Position numbers and translations under genes: made by a program. Source: Phytoactinopolyspora endophytica (GTDB lineage: Bacteria > Actinomycetota > Actinomycetes > Jiangellales > Jiangellaceae). From it: a stretch of DNA of 8,701 bases. Shown here piece after piece: positions 1 to 5,343 of this stretch. The stretch is taken from contig NZ_ML142862.1 in the NCBI RefSeq assembly GCF_004138495.1, forward strand, positions 194,637 through 203,337, written 5' to 3'. How positions within the stretch are numbered: position 1 is the stretch's first letter; every line of letters begins with the position of its first letter. The notes beneath the pieces were generated by a model that did not search any database, was not told the DNA's origin, and saw nothing but the letters and a program-made list of their open reading frames with translations.

Positions 1-940
1 GGGCGCGTCGCACATCGGTCATCGCGCTGACCAGAGCCGTACGCGTGGCGTCATCGAACGTGTCCTCCTCAGCTTCGGCCAGAACGGCTCCGATGCGGCG
101 CAACATGGCGTCGATCGCACCGTCCACCGTCTGCGCGATCACGGCCGCGCGGGCGTCCTCGTCTCCCGCCAGCTCTACGAACCACCGGGTGACCGGCTCT
201 GCCGCAGACGACGGCAACATGCCCGCGCTGTCCAGTTCAGTCTCCTCCACGGTCAGCAAGGGCGCGTTTCCGAGGTCTCGAGCCGCAAGCAACCCGGCAA
301 GATGGGACCTGATCTCGTTCACGGCACCGCCCAGTACCCGGTTGAGCACCACGACGACGGACATCCGGCGCTCCGCTGCCGTACCCAGCAACGTCCACGG
401 CGCCGCATCGGCGTAACGTGAGGCCGTCGTGGTGAACAACCAGAGGTCGGCCGCGGTCACCGACTCGATGGCCGGCACCCGGATGGCAGAGGCGACCGGG
501 TCGAGCGGCGGCGCGTCGAGCAGCGCTATGCCCGCCGGGACGCGGTCGTCCGGCAACCGCTCGATCAGCGCGTACTCGCTGCCGAACCAGCCTGCACGCT
601 CGCCCGACGTGAACCACTGCGTGTCATCGGGATGGTGGATCAGCACGGGTATCCGAGTGGTCGGCCGGAGCGCTCCAGGAGCTGTCACGATCTCCCCGAC
701 GATAGCGTTGACCAAGATCGACTTACCCGATCCCGTCGGGCCTCCCACCGTCACCAGCAGCGGCGCATCCGTCTGTTCCATACGCGGGAGCAGGTAGAGA
801 TCCAGCAGAGTCAACAGGTCGTCGCGCTGACGGCGCACTGCCGCAGCGCTAGCGGACTCGAAGGGAAACTCCAGCTCACCCAGTAGGCGACGCACTGCGC
901 TCAGCGCGCCGTACACGCCCGGACCAGATGGTTGTACCAC
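1..940 (-). CDS. Dynamin-like P-loop GTPase, 3' end beyond window
   Basis: This open frame covers 313 codons and runs off the left edge, so the C-terminal part is missing. A Walker A/G1 motif [10 protein letters not shown] lies at residues 66-75, followed by TLVNAIVGE and RPTTRIPV, the switch-I-like stretch of the actinobacterial dynamin-like GTPases often annotated as 'dynamin family protein' or 'ABC transporter'. LLDAPPLD (140-147) takes the place of the DxxG motif. The usual NKxD is only N200-R-V, so base specificity is uncertain. Family members usually sit beside a second GTPase and are thought to work at the membrane; that neighbour would lie outside this window. The start is ambiguous: GTG at 940 is the most upstream start after an in-frame stop, GTG at 916 is an alternative, and neither has a good ribosome binding site. 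The gene is divergent from the PEBP gene at 997. The family call is from recalled motif pattern, not a search. Confidence 0.82.
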   Translation of the reverse strand, partial: MVQPSGPGVYGALSAVRRLLGELEFPFESASAAAVRRQRDDLLTLLDLYLLPRMEQTDAPLLVTVGGPTGSGKSILVNAIVGEIVTAPGALRPTTRIPVLIHHPDDTQWFTSGERAGWFGSEYALIERLPDDRVPAGIALLDAPPLDPVASAIRVPAIESVTAADLWLFTTTASRYADAAPWTLLGTAAERRMSVVVVLNRVLGGAVNEIRSHLAGLLAARDLGNAPLLTVEETELDSAGMLPSSAAEPVTRWFVELAGDEDARAAVIAQTVDGAIDAMLRRIGAVLAEAEEDTFDDATRTALVSAMTDVRRA

Positions 941-996
941 ACAGACATGTTTGCACTAACGTCGCTACGGACTCTGACAACACTCTGGAGGATCTT

Positions 997-1551
997 ATGT
1001 CGCTCAAGCGGCCAACCGCCCCCGATCCATACGAATTGCTGCCGCCCGTCGCCGCGTTCGACGTAAGTAGCGATGACGTCCACGACGGTGACAGCCTCGC
1101 CGGCGAGTTCCTCTTCAACGACTGGGGAATGTCCGGGGACAACCTCTCGCCGCATCTGCGATGGTCCGGTGCCCCTGAGCGCACGCAGAGCTACGCCGTG
1201 ACCTGTTTCGACCCGGATGCGCCGACGCCCTGCGGCTTCTGGCACTGGGTAGTGGCGGACATCCCGGCGAGCATCACAGAGATGCCCCGCGGCGCCGGAG
1301 CTGCCGACGGTCTCGGCCTGCCGGACGGCGCGTTCTCGGTCCGCAACGACACCGGAGCCCACGGGTACTCCGGAGCTGCCCCGCCGCAGGGAGATGTGCC
1401 GCACCGGTACTTCTTCGTGGTGCACGCGGTGGATGTGCCGTCGCTGCGGGTCGAAGGTGTGAGTCCCGACGCCACGCCGGCCGTCGTCTCGTTCAACCTT
1501 GCCTTCCACACTCTCGGACGCGGCATGGTCGTCCCGATCTACTCCCATTGA
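997..1551 (+). CDS. YbhB/YbcL-family PEBP (Raf kinase inhibitor-like) protein
   Basis: This gene encodes a 184-residue cytosolic protein of the phosphatidylethanolamine-binding protein (PEBP) fold. The ligand-pocket signature is complete: DPDAPT at residues 72-77, HWV at 83-85, GYSGAAPP at 123-130 and HRY at 136-138; the N-terminal DNLSPHLRW matches the family's 'N-x-SP-x-L-x-W' block. No signal peptide is seen. Bacterial members bind small anionic ligands, but their physiological role is mostly unknown, so no pathway is assigned. ATG at 997 is chosen because TGGAGGAT lies 5-11 bases upstream and the protein begins just before conserved sequence; longer in-frame starts back to 928 would run into the promoter region of the divergent GTPase gene. 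No co-transcribed partner is evident; a 98-base gap follows. Confidence 0.92.
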   Translation: MSLKRPTAPDPYELLPPVAAFDVSSDDVHDGDSLAGEFLFNDWGMSGDNLSPHLRWSGAPERTQSYAVTCFDPDAPTPCGFWHWVVADIPASITEMPRGAGAADGLGLPDGAFSVRNDTGAHGYSGAAPPQGDVPHRYFFVVHAVDVPSLRVEGVSPDATPAVVSFNLAFHTLGRGMVVPIYSH

Positions 1552-1580
1552 CGTACTGTAAATGATCATGTGACGTAGAT

Positions 1581-1624
1581 CTCCTCGTACCCCCACCGGG
1601 CACTGCTCATCACGGTACGAGGGG
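1581..1624. repeat. Inverted repeat between PEBP and YbaK-like genes
   Basis: CCTCGTACC (1583-1591) and GGTACGAGG (1614-1622) are perfect 9-base complements with a 22-base loop; a T-G and a C-G pair extend this to 11. No T-run follows, so this is either a weak terminator for the upstream gene or an operator/leader element for the downstream one. The ribosome binding site of the next gene (GGAGGA, about 1639) lies 15 bases further on. Confidence 0.45.
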
Positions 1625-1649
1625 GCGTCGTGTTGCCCGGAGGATCCGC

Positions 1650-2198
1650 ATGACCGCACCACACATCGGCCGGCTCCCGACACAGCCGGCGGTACAGCGC
1701 CCCGACTTGCTGGCCGAACCGGTCCACGCCGCGCTGACGAAGCACCAAGACGTCCAGGCGTTCGTCGCCGAGATCGATCCAGCGTTGGCCGACACCGCAG
1801 AGGTCTGCCGGGAGTACGACGTGGCGCTCGAGATCTCGGCGAACTGCGTGGTCGTGGCCGGAAAGCGCAGCGGCGAGCAGCGCGTCGCCGCCTGCATGGT
1901 GCTCGCGACGATGCGGGCGGACGTGAACAACGTCGTGCGGCGCCGGCTGGACGCGCGCAAGTCGTCGTTCCTGCCGATGGACGACGCCGTAGCCGCGACC
2001 GGCATGGAGTACGGCGGGATCACGCCGCTCGGCCTCCCGGAAACCTGGCCGATCCTGGTGGACCCGGCCGTCGCCGCGCTACCGTACGCTGTGATCGGCA
2101 GCGGGCTGCGCCGGTCGAAGCTCGCTGTCCCAGGCGACCAGCTGGCGGCGTGGACGGGGGCCGAGATCGTCGAGGGCCTCAGCCGAGCTGCGCAGTGA
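1650..2198 (+). CDS. YbaK/EbsC-family protein (aminoacyl-tRNA deacylase-like)
   Basis: This gene encodes a 182-residue protein with the YbaK/ProX fold. Recognisable blocks are ANCVVVAGKR (64-73), TGMEYGGITPLGLP (117-130) and GSGLRRSKLAVPG (150-162), the last two being the glycine-rich pocket and C-terminal block of the family. YbaK-like enzymes hydrolyse mischarged aminoacyl-tRNA such as Cys-tRNA(Pro). The lysine that in canonical YbaK precedes the 'SLVF' strand is not present: the matching position reads S-A-N-C-V-V-V. Deacylase activity should therefore not be assumed; I recall the same ANCVVV form in other actinobacterial members, so this looks like a subfamily trait. ATG 1650 has CCCGGAGGATC just upstream. 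A tRNA-Arg gene follows 49 bases after the stop, on the same strand; a functional link to tRNA is possible but unproven. Confidence 0.85.
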   Translation: MTAPHIGRLPTQPAVQRPDLLAEPVHAALTKHQDVQAFVAEIDPALADTAEVCREYDVALEISANCVVVAGKRSGEQRVAACMVLATMRADVNNVVRRRLDARKSSFLPMDDAVAATGMEYGGITPLGLPETWPILVDPAVAALPYAVIGSGLRRSKLAVPGDQLAAWTGAEIVEGLSRAAQ

Positions 2199-2207
2199 GA
2201 CCCGGAT

Positions 2208-2236
2208 CGGTCACAATAGGACCGTCCCAAGCGGTC
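2208..2236 (+). repeat. Alternating CGGTC/GACCG hairpin set before tRNA-Arg
   Basis: Three 5-base blocks, CGGTC (2208-2212), GACCG (2220-2224) and CGGTC (2232-2236), are separated by exactly 7 bases each. The middle block can pair with either neighbour, giving two mutually exclusive 5-bp hairpins with 7-base loops in the gap between the YbaK-like stop codon and the tRNA. It may be a weak terminator or a leader fold; chance is not excluded for stems this short. Confidence 0.3.
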
Positions 2237-2247
2237 ATCGGTTGCCG

Positions 2248-2321
2248 GCGCCCGTAGCTCAGTTGGATAGAGCAGGAGCCTTCTAAGCTCTTGGTCGGGG
2301 GTTCGAGTCCCTCCGGGCGCG
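2248..2321 (+). tRNA. tRNA-Arg (anticodon TCT)
   Basis: A full cloverleaf can be drawn. The acceptor stem GCGCCCG (2248-2254) pairs perfectly with CGGGCGC (2314-2320), and the discriminator is G2321. The D arm is GCTC/GAGC (2257-2273). The anticodon stem GGAGC/GCTCT closes a 7-base loop CTTCTAA with anticodon TCT at 2282-2284. The variable loop has 5 bases, and the T arm GGGGG/CCCTC closes TTCGAGT. CCA is not encoded. The anticodon reads AGA and AGG, rare arginine codons in GC-rich actinomycetes. Such tRNA genes are common integration sites, but I found no second copy of the 3' end in this window. Confidence 0.97.
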
Positions 2322-2507
2322 CTGACCAGCACGGGGACCAGTTTCTATACCGTCTTCAGACACCAAGAAACCTGTCGTACATGACGTTAGGATAGATGAT
2401 CAACGAGGCCCCTGGGCTGCTTGGTTGGGACGTCAGACATCTCCACCAACAACCTGCGGGGTCTCGCCTGTCACGCGTCCTCGGCCATCTCCCGACCGGT
2501 GGCCAGA

Positions 2508-2520
2508 CTGAAGAAGCTCA
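2508..2520 (+). repeat. 13-base direct repeat, copy 1
   Basis: CTGAAGAAGCTCA is found here and again, same orientation, at 4057-4069. This copy overlaps the stop codon of the TetR gene (2518-2520, minus strand); the second overlaps the stop codon of a transposase remnant. Together they flank the TetR/SDR module. One exact 13-mer pair is not far from chance expectation in a window this size, so the link is tentative. Confidence 0.35.
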
Positions 2521-3114
2521 GTGAGCGGGGCGGGGCAGTACAGCAAGGGCTGTGCAGGCTATGTCGGTCAGCGTCTCCTCGCTCGCTCCGGCCTTGCCCA
2601 GCGCTTCAATGCCGCGCAGTACGGCGAGCACTAGCGCAGCCAGCTTTCCCGGATCCGCGTCCGCGGCAATATCGCCATTGCGCTGACAGGCTGCGATGTC
2701 GCCCTCTAGTAGCGCCTGCAGCGCCTCGATGGTCGCGCGCGCTCGCTTGGCCACCGTTTCGTCGTGTTCGGCTAACTCGGCGGCGCCCTTGGCCAACAGA
2801 CATCCACGGTGGGCGGTGTCTGCGGCAGTCGCCGCCGCCACCGCGTACACGTGGGCGGACAGCCGCGCGTAGGCGTCCGCGTCGTTGCCGCACAGCTGCC
2901 GGCTCACCGCCTCGACGACAGAGCCGCAGTAATCGTCGAACACGCGGTGGAACATCGCCTGCTTTCCGCCGAACGCGCCGTACAGGCTGCCTTTGCCGAG
3001 CTCTGTTGCCTCGGCGATGTCTTCCATGCGCGTGGCGGCGTACCCACCCGACCAGAACCGCTCCCGGGCAGTGTCCAGTACCTGCTGCTCGTCGAACTTC
3101 CTAGGTCGTGCCAT
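2518..3114 (-). CDS. TetR/AcrR-family transcriptional repressor
   Basis: This gene encodes a 198-residue regulator. The N-terminal DNA-binding domain is textbook TetR: QVLDTARERFWSGGYAATRM then EDIAEATELGKGSLYGAF, with the helix-turn-helix at about residues 27-47 and the closing block GGKQAMFHRVFDDY at 49-62. The C-terminal ~130 residues are an alanine-rich helical ligand-binding region with no recognisable specificity. It is divergent from the SDR gene at 3202, and a perfect 25-bp inverted repeat (3130-3184) lies between them, so it very probably represses both the SDR gene and itself; the inducer is likely a substrate or product of the reductase. The start at 3114 is preceded at 6 bases by TAAGCT, a good -10 hexamer, with no ribosome binding site, which suggests a leaderless mRNA. 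GC-rich codon use matches its neighbours. Confidence 0.94.
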   Translation of the reverse strand: MARPRKFDEQQVLDTARERFWSGGYAATRMEDIAEATELGKGSLYGAFGGKQAMFHRVFDDYCGSVVEAVSRQLCGNDADAYARLSAHVYAVAAATAADTAHRGCLLAKGAAELAEHDETVAKRARATIEALQALLEGDIAACQRNGDIAADADPGKLAALVLAVLRGIEALGKAGASEETLTDIACTALAVLPRPAH

Positions 3115-3120
3115 GGGGAC

Positions 3121-3149
3121 AGCTTAGCCATTCTTGACTGGTTCGTCCA
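3121..3149 (-). promoter_or_regulatory. tetR promoter, leaderless type
   Basis: On the minus strand TGGACG (3149-3144) and TAAGCT (3126-3121) are separated by 17 bases, and the -10 hexamer ends 6 bases before the ATG at 3114. Transcription would therefore start at or next to the start codon. The -35 and most of the spacer lie in the left arm of the palindrome, so bound repressor would block this promoter. Confidence 0.55.
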
Positions 3150-3184
3150 TAACGGTTAGCGTTATGGACGAACCAGTCAAGAAT
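3130..3184. promoter_or_regulatory. 25-bp perfect inverted repeat, TetR operator
   Basis: The left arm (3130-3154, beginning ATTCTTGACTGG and ending CCATAACG) and the right arm (3160-3184, beginning CGTTATGG and ending CCAGTCAAGAAT) are exact complements over 25 bases, separated by GTTAG. At 55 bp this is longer than one TetR dimer usually covers; each arm also holds a smaller dyad (TGG-ACGAA-CCA), so two dimers may bind. It lies between the divergent tetR and SDR genes and overlaps promoter elements of both. As RNA it would form a strong hairpin, but the predicted start of the SDR transcript (about 3169) lies inside the right arm, which favours a DNA operator. Confidence 0.85.
3134..3162 (+). 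promoter_or_regulatory. SDR gene promoter inside the operator
   Basis: TTGACT (3134-3139) and TAGCGT (3157-3162) are separated by 17 bases, a good sigma-70-type arrangement for this phylum (TTGACn / TAnnnT). The -35 is in the left arm of the palindrome and the -10 straddles the spacer and right arm. The expected start near 3169 leaves a leader of about 33 bases that contains the ribosome binding site GAGGAG (3186-3191). Confidence 0.6.
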
Positions 3185-3201
3185 TGAGGAGTGGGCGTGT
3201 G

Positions 3202-3933
3202 ATGACGGAAGTACTAGCAGGCAAGGTGGCTGTGGTCACCGGAGCCAACAGCGGCATCGGGCTGGCCATCGCCAGGCGGTTCGCCGCGGAGGGGGCACGG
3301 GTGTTCCTGGCCGGTCGCCGTCAGGAGCCGCTCGACGCGGCCGTCGCTGAGATCGGGCCGGCGGCCACCGGTGTGCGGACCGACGTTTCGGTACAGACGG
3401 ACCTCGACGACCTTTACTCGGTCGTGCGCGAGGAGGCGGGCCGCATCGACGTGCTTGTCGCCAACGCCGGCAGCGCTGTCCCTCAGCGTCTCGGTGAGAT
3501 CACCGAGGAAGCCATCGACGCCACCTTCGGTACGAACGTGAAGGGCACGATCTTCACCGTCCAGAAGGCGCTGCCCCTGCTGTCGGACGGTGCCTCGATC
3601 GTAGTGACCGGATCGACCAGCGCCCGCCGCCCCGAACCGGGCCTGGAGATCTACGGCGCATCGAAGGCAGCGGTGCGCAACCTGGTGCGCAGCTGGGCGC
3701 TCGGCGCGCAGGAACGGAAGTTCCGGGTGAACGTGCTGAGCCCCGGCCCGACCGAGACCCCGGGCCTGATCGGCGCCGTAGGTCCGGACCACCAGCTCGC
3801 CTCGCAGGTGCCGCTCGGCAGGATCGGCCGCCCGGATGAGATCGCCGCCGTGGCGACGTTCCTGGCCTCGGACGCTTCCAGCTTCGTCAACGGCGTCGAC
3901 TGGTTCGTCGACGGAGGCCAGGCGCAGGTCTGA
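3202..3933 (+). CDS. SDR-family NAD(P)-dependent oxidoreductase
   Basis: This gene encodes a 243-residue classical short-chain dehydrogenase/reductase. The cofactor motif TGANSGIG is at residues 13-20, and an arginine pair after strand 2 (AGRR, 37-40) suggests NADP(H). NAG is at 88-90 and N112 is the structural/catalytic asparagine. S138, Y151 and K155 (YGASK) complete the catalytic set, and PGPTETP (181-187) is the usual loop after strand 6. The C-terminus VNGVDWFVDGGQAQV is typical. ATG 3202 is chosen because GAGGAG lies 10 bases upstream; GTG 3199 or TTG 3184 would add residues before the conserved start. The substrate cannot be read from the sequence. Control by the divergent TetR through the palindrome is strongly suggested. 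The stop is followed at once by a transposase remnant. Confidence 0.95.
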   Translation: MTEVLAGKVAVVTGANSGIGLAIARRFAAEGARVFLAGRRQEPLDAAVAEIGPAATGVRTDVSVQTDLDDLYSVVREEAGRIDVLVANAGSAVPQRLGEITEEAIDATFGTNVKGTIFTVQKALPLLSDGASIVVTGSTSARRPEPGLEIYGASKAAVRNLVRSWALGAQERKFRVNVLSPGPTETPGLIGAVGPDHQLASQVPLGRIGRPDEIAAVATFLASDASSFVNGVDWFVDGGQAQV

Positions 3934-3934
3934 C

Positions 3935-4060
3935 CGCGCCCCGGCCGAGCGTGGCGTCGCCCGCCTCAAGTCCTGGCGGATCTTCCGTCACGCCCGCTGC
4001 AGCCCGAACCGCATGACGTCAATCGCCAAAGCCGTACTCACCCTGGAGCGGCACCGCTGA
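3935..4060 (+). pseudogene. C-terminal remnant of a DDE transposase
   Basis: The frame ending at TGA 4058-4060 reads AERGVARLKSWRIFRHAR then CSPNRMTSIAKAVLTLE and ends ERHR. This is the C-terminal block of GC-rich actinobacterial DDE transposases of the IS5-like/DDE_Tnp_4 group (conserved 'LKxWRIxRxxRCxP' followed by an 'IAxAVLxLE' helix). Only about 42 residues are left and the catalytic core is absent. The left boundary is placed just after the SDR stop codon because similarity begins near there; the exact break is uncertain. In the frame upstream, the sequence is that of the SDR gene, so the remnant has no start codon of its own. Confidence 0.7.
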
Positions 4061-4069
4061 AGAAGCTCA
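4057..4069 (+). repeat. 13-base direct repeat, copy 2
   Basis: CTGAAGAAGCTCA, identical to 2508-2520, overlaps the stop codon of the transposase remnant and may be part of the former right end of that insertion sequence. If so, copy 1 could be a second, otherwise lost, end. Confidence 0.35.
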
Positions 4070-4100
4070 CTGACCCGCCTTGGAAGCAATCATCTAGTCA

Positions 4101-4130
4101 ATCGTCCGGGCGTCGGCGGTCGCGGACGAT
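4101..4130. repeat. 8-bp inverted repeat after the transposase remnant
   Basis: ATCGTCCG (4101-4108) pairs exactly with CGGACGAT (4123-4130) across 14 bases. No T-run follows. It could be a weak terminator or part of an old insertion sequence end. A second small hairpin, TTCGCC-GTT-GGCGAA (4179-4193), lies closer to the HIT gene. Confidence 0.3.
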
Positions 4131-4229
4131 GCGGTCTCACAACCATGACGGCGGTCCGACGGTACCGGTACAGTAGGTTTCGCCGTTGGCGAAGCGAAGC
4201 TACCAAACGAAGATCGACATCTGATCGGC

Positions 4230-4235
4230 TACGGT
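4230..4235 (+). promoter_or_regulatory. -10 hexamer of HIT gene, leaderless type
   Basis: TACGGT fits the actinobacterial TAnnnT -10 and ends 6 bases before ATG 4242. No ribosome binding site precedes the ATG, so transcription probably starts at or beside it. No convincing -35 is seen. Confidence 0.45.
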
Positions 4236-4241
4236 CACCCA

Positions 4242-4706
4242 ATGCAGATCACGTATGAACCAACCGATTACCGATGTCCGTTCTGTGATCGCCTGGCCGG
4301 CAAGGCAGACGGGATCTCCGCTCCCGAGGACATCGTTCGCCGCACCGACGACGCGGCAGCCTTCATTTCGCCGCGGTGGTGGCCGAACAACCCCGGACAT
4401 GTGCTCGTCGTCCCGACGAGCCACCACGAGAACCTGTATTCCATCTCCGCTGACGCGTATCGGGCTGTGGGAGACCTGGTACGTGAGGTCGCCATCGCGA
4501 TCCGTGAGACCTACGGGTGCGCCGGCGTCTCCACCCGTCAGCACAATGAGCCGGCCGGCGACCAGGAAGTCTGGCACCTGCACGTCCACGTGTTCCCCCG
4601 CTACGAGGGAGACGAGCTCTACCGGTCGCGACCTCGACCCGGTTGGGCCACTCTTGCGGAGCGCCAGATCTATGCCAAGCGGTTGCGGTCGTACTTCGCC
4701 CAGTAG
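4242..4706 (+). CDS. HIT-family hydrolase/transferase
   Basis: This gene encodes a 154-residue histidine-triad protein. The triad WHLHVHVFPR is at residues 111-120, preceded by HNEPAGDQEV (101-110), the conserved asparagine/glutamine loop. PGHVLVVPTSHHENL (51-65) is the nucleotide-binding strand block. CPFC (12-15) with later histidines resembles the zinc-binding pair of Hint-type members. HIT proteins hydrolyse or transfer nucleotide groups (for example AMP from adenosine phosphoramidates or dinucleoside polyphosphates) in the cytosol; the exact substrate cannot be told. The length is normal and all motif residues are present, so the gene is probably functional although it is wedged between two transposase remnants. 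ATG 4242 is supported by the -10 hexamer 6 bases upstream and by the conserved N-terminus. Confidence 0.93.
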   Translation: MQITYEPTDYRCPFCDRLAGKADGISAPEDIVRRTDDAAAFISPRWWPNNPGHVLVVPTSHHENLYSISADAYRAVGDLVREVAIAIRETYGCAGVSTRQHNEPAGDQEVWHLHVHVFPRYEGDELYRSRPRPGWATLAERQIYAKRLRSYFAQ

Positions 4707-4783
4707 CGGGTCCACGACCTCCTCGCCAAGGGCCACAGCCTCCGCGCCATTATCTGCCACCTGGCTGGAGCCGCAACACCGTT
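4707..4783 (+). pseudogene. ISL3-like transposase helix-turn-helix remnant
   Basis: Directly after the HIT stop codon and in the same frame, the sequence reads RVHDLLAKGHSLRAIICHL; shifting by one base after 4761 it continues as GWSRNTV. Joined, this matches the helix-turn-helix of ISL3-family transposases ('VHxLxxxGxSxRAIARxLGWxRxTV'). A single missing base in the CTGGGCTGG-like stretch around 4761-4767 explains the shift. Nothing of the DDE domain remains. The fragment stops where the MazG-like gene's -10 hexamer begins. Confidence 0.6.
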
Positions 4784-4788
4784 AATAT
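4783..4788 (+). promoter_or_regulatory. -10 hexamer TAATAT of MazG-like gene
   Basis: TAATAT is one base from the TATAAT-type ideal and fits TAnnnT. It ends 7 bases before ATG 4796 and lies in a small AT-rich patch in otherwise GC-rich DNA. The position predicts a transcript beginning at ATG 4796 with no leader. A -35 is not clear. Confidence 0.5.
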
Positions 4789-4789
4789 T

Positions 4790-5125
4790 ATGGCAATGAC
4801 CATGGATGATTATCAGCGAGCAGCGCTTCGCACTGCTGCCCCACGAGACAAACATAATGAGTTGTTTCACCTCCTGCTCGGCCTCGTGGGTGAAACGGGC
4901 GAGATCGCTGAAAAGGCGAAGAAGATCGTTCGTGATAAAGGCAGCGATTTTTCTCAGTGGGATACCGAGGATGTCAAGAAGGAACTCGGTGACACGCTTT
5001 GGTACGTCGCTGTTATTGCAGACTACTTCGATCTAGCGCTTGAGGATGTCGCTAAGCACAACATCGCGAAACTTGCCGACCGGCAGAAGCGAGGGGTGAT
5101 CGGCGGCAGTGGCGACGAACGCTAG
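4790..5125 (+). CDS. MazG-like nucleotide pyrophosphohydrolase
   Basis: This gene encodes an all-alpha NTP pyrophosphohydrolase of about 110 residues, expected to split a (d)NTP into NMP and pyrophosphate with Mg2+. The metal-binding pattern is complete: E35-x-x-E38 in GLVGETGEIAEKAKK and E65-x-x-D68 in KKELGDTLWYVAV. The tail NIAKLADRQKRGVIGGSGD is typical for short single-domain MazG proteins, so the gene is full length. In-frame ATGs occur at 4790, 4796 and 4802; the -10 hexamer at 4783-4788 favours 4796 as a leaderless start, and no ribosome binding site is seen. Base use differs from the neighbours: by my count about 40% of codons end in A or T (GAT, TTT, CTT, GTT, AAA). This suggests acquisition by transfer. 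It sits between an ISL3 remnant and a Rid remnant. Confidence 0.92.
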   Translation: MAMTMDDYQRAALRTAAPRDKHNELFHLLLGLVGETGEIAEKAKKIVRDKGSDFSQWDTEDVKKELGDTLWYVAVIADYFDLALEDVAKHNIAKLADRQKRGVIGGSGDER

Positions 5126-5329
5126 GCGGCCGCCGACCAGAGCCACGTCGCCAAACTCACCATCTACCTGCAAGCCGGCGCTGACGTGACCGCCGGATAC
5201 CAGGCTGCAGCCGAGGTCTGGTGCCCGCACCCAACCGCGATCACGGTTCTACAAGTTCCCGGCTTCGCCCGGCCTGAGGTCCTTGTCGAGATCGAAGCAC
5301 TCGCCTTCGTACCGCAAAGCGACTCGTGA
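5126..5329 (+). pseudogene. Rid (YjgF/YER057c/UK114) family gene, C-terminal half
   Basis: Starting on the base after the MazG-like stop codon and in the same frame, 67 codons read AAADQSHVAKLTIYLQAGAD, then AVWCP-like sequence and finally TVLQVPGFARPEVLVEIEAL before TGA 5327-5329. This is the second half of a Rid-family protein ('HVVKLTIYL ... TVLQV..LARP..LVEIEAxA'). About 55 N-terminal residues and the start codon are missing, so it should not be expressed as such. The arginine that RidA uses to bind the 2-iminoacid (in 'PARTT') is not present at the matching place (HPTAIT), which puts the parent gene outside canonical RidA. The body of the remnant shows no frameshift or stop, so truncation is probably fairly recent. 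Confidence 0.75.
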
Positions 5330-5343
5330 CGAAAAGGCAGCGA

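Noticed and set aside
951..980. Promoter for the PEBP gene starting with TTGCAC at 951
   Set aside because: No acceptable -10 hexamer occurs at the right distance, so the site was not reported.
901..1683. 260-codon open frame on the minus strand across the PEBP gene
   Set aside because: It is antisense to a protein with a complete PEBP signature; its translation is arginine-rich low-complexity sequence with no family resemblance.
1610..2332. 240-codon open frame on the minus strand across the YbaK-like gene and tRNA-Arg
   Set aside because: Its beginning (GGTRTPDQELRRLLLYPTE) is the well-known false peptide read from the antisense of a tRNA gene, and the rest is antisense to YbaK-like coding sequence.
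2322..2380. Possible terminator or attachment site just after tRNA-Arg
   Set aside because: Only a weak dyad (GTTTCT at 2341, AGAAAC at 2366) is present, without a T-run, and no repeat of the tRNA 3' end was found elsewhere in the window.
2421..3104. 227-codon plus-strand frame across tetR
   Set aside because: It is mostly arginine/proline-rich antisense of the TetR gene; its first part from 2421 gave no family match.
3214..3969. 251-codon open frame on the minus strand across the SDR gene
   Set aside because: It is the antisense of a gene with all SDR motifs; no start signal and no recognisable domain.
4643..4789. N-terminal extension of the MazG-like protein from an ATG at 4643
   Set aside because: The extension lies inside the HIT gene and the ISL3 fragment, is proline/arginine-rich and is not part of the MazG fold; the promoter hexamer at 4783 supports the short form.
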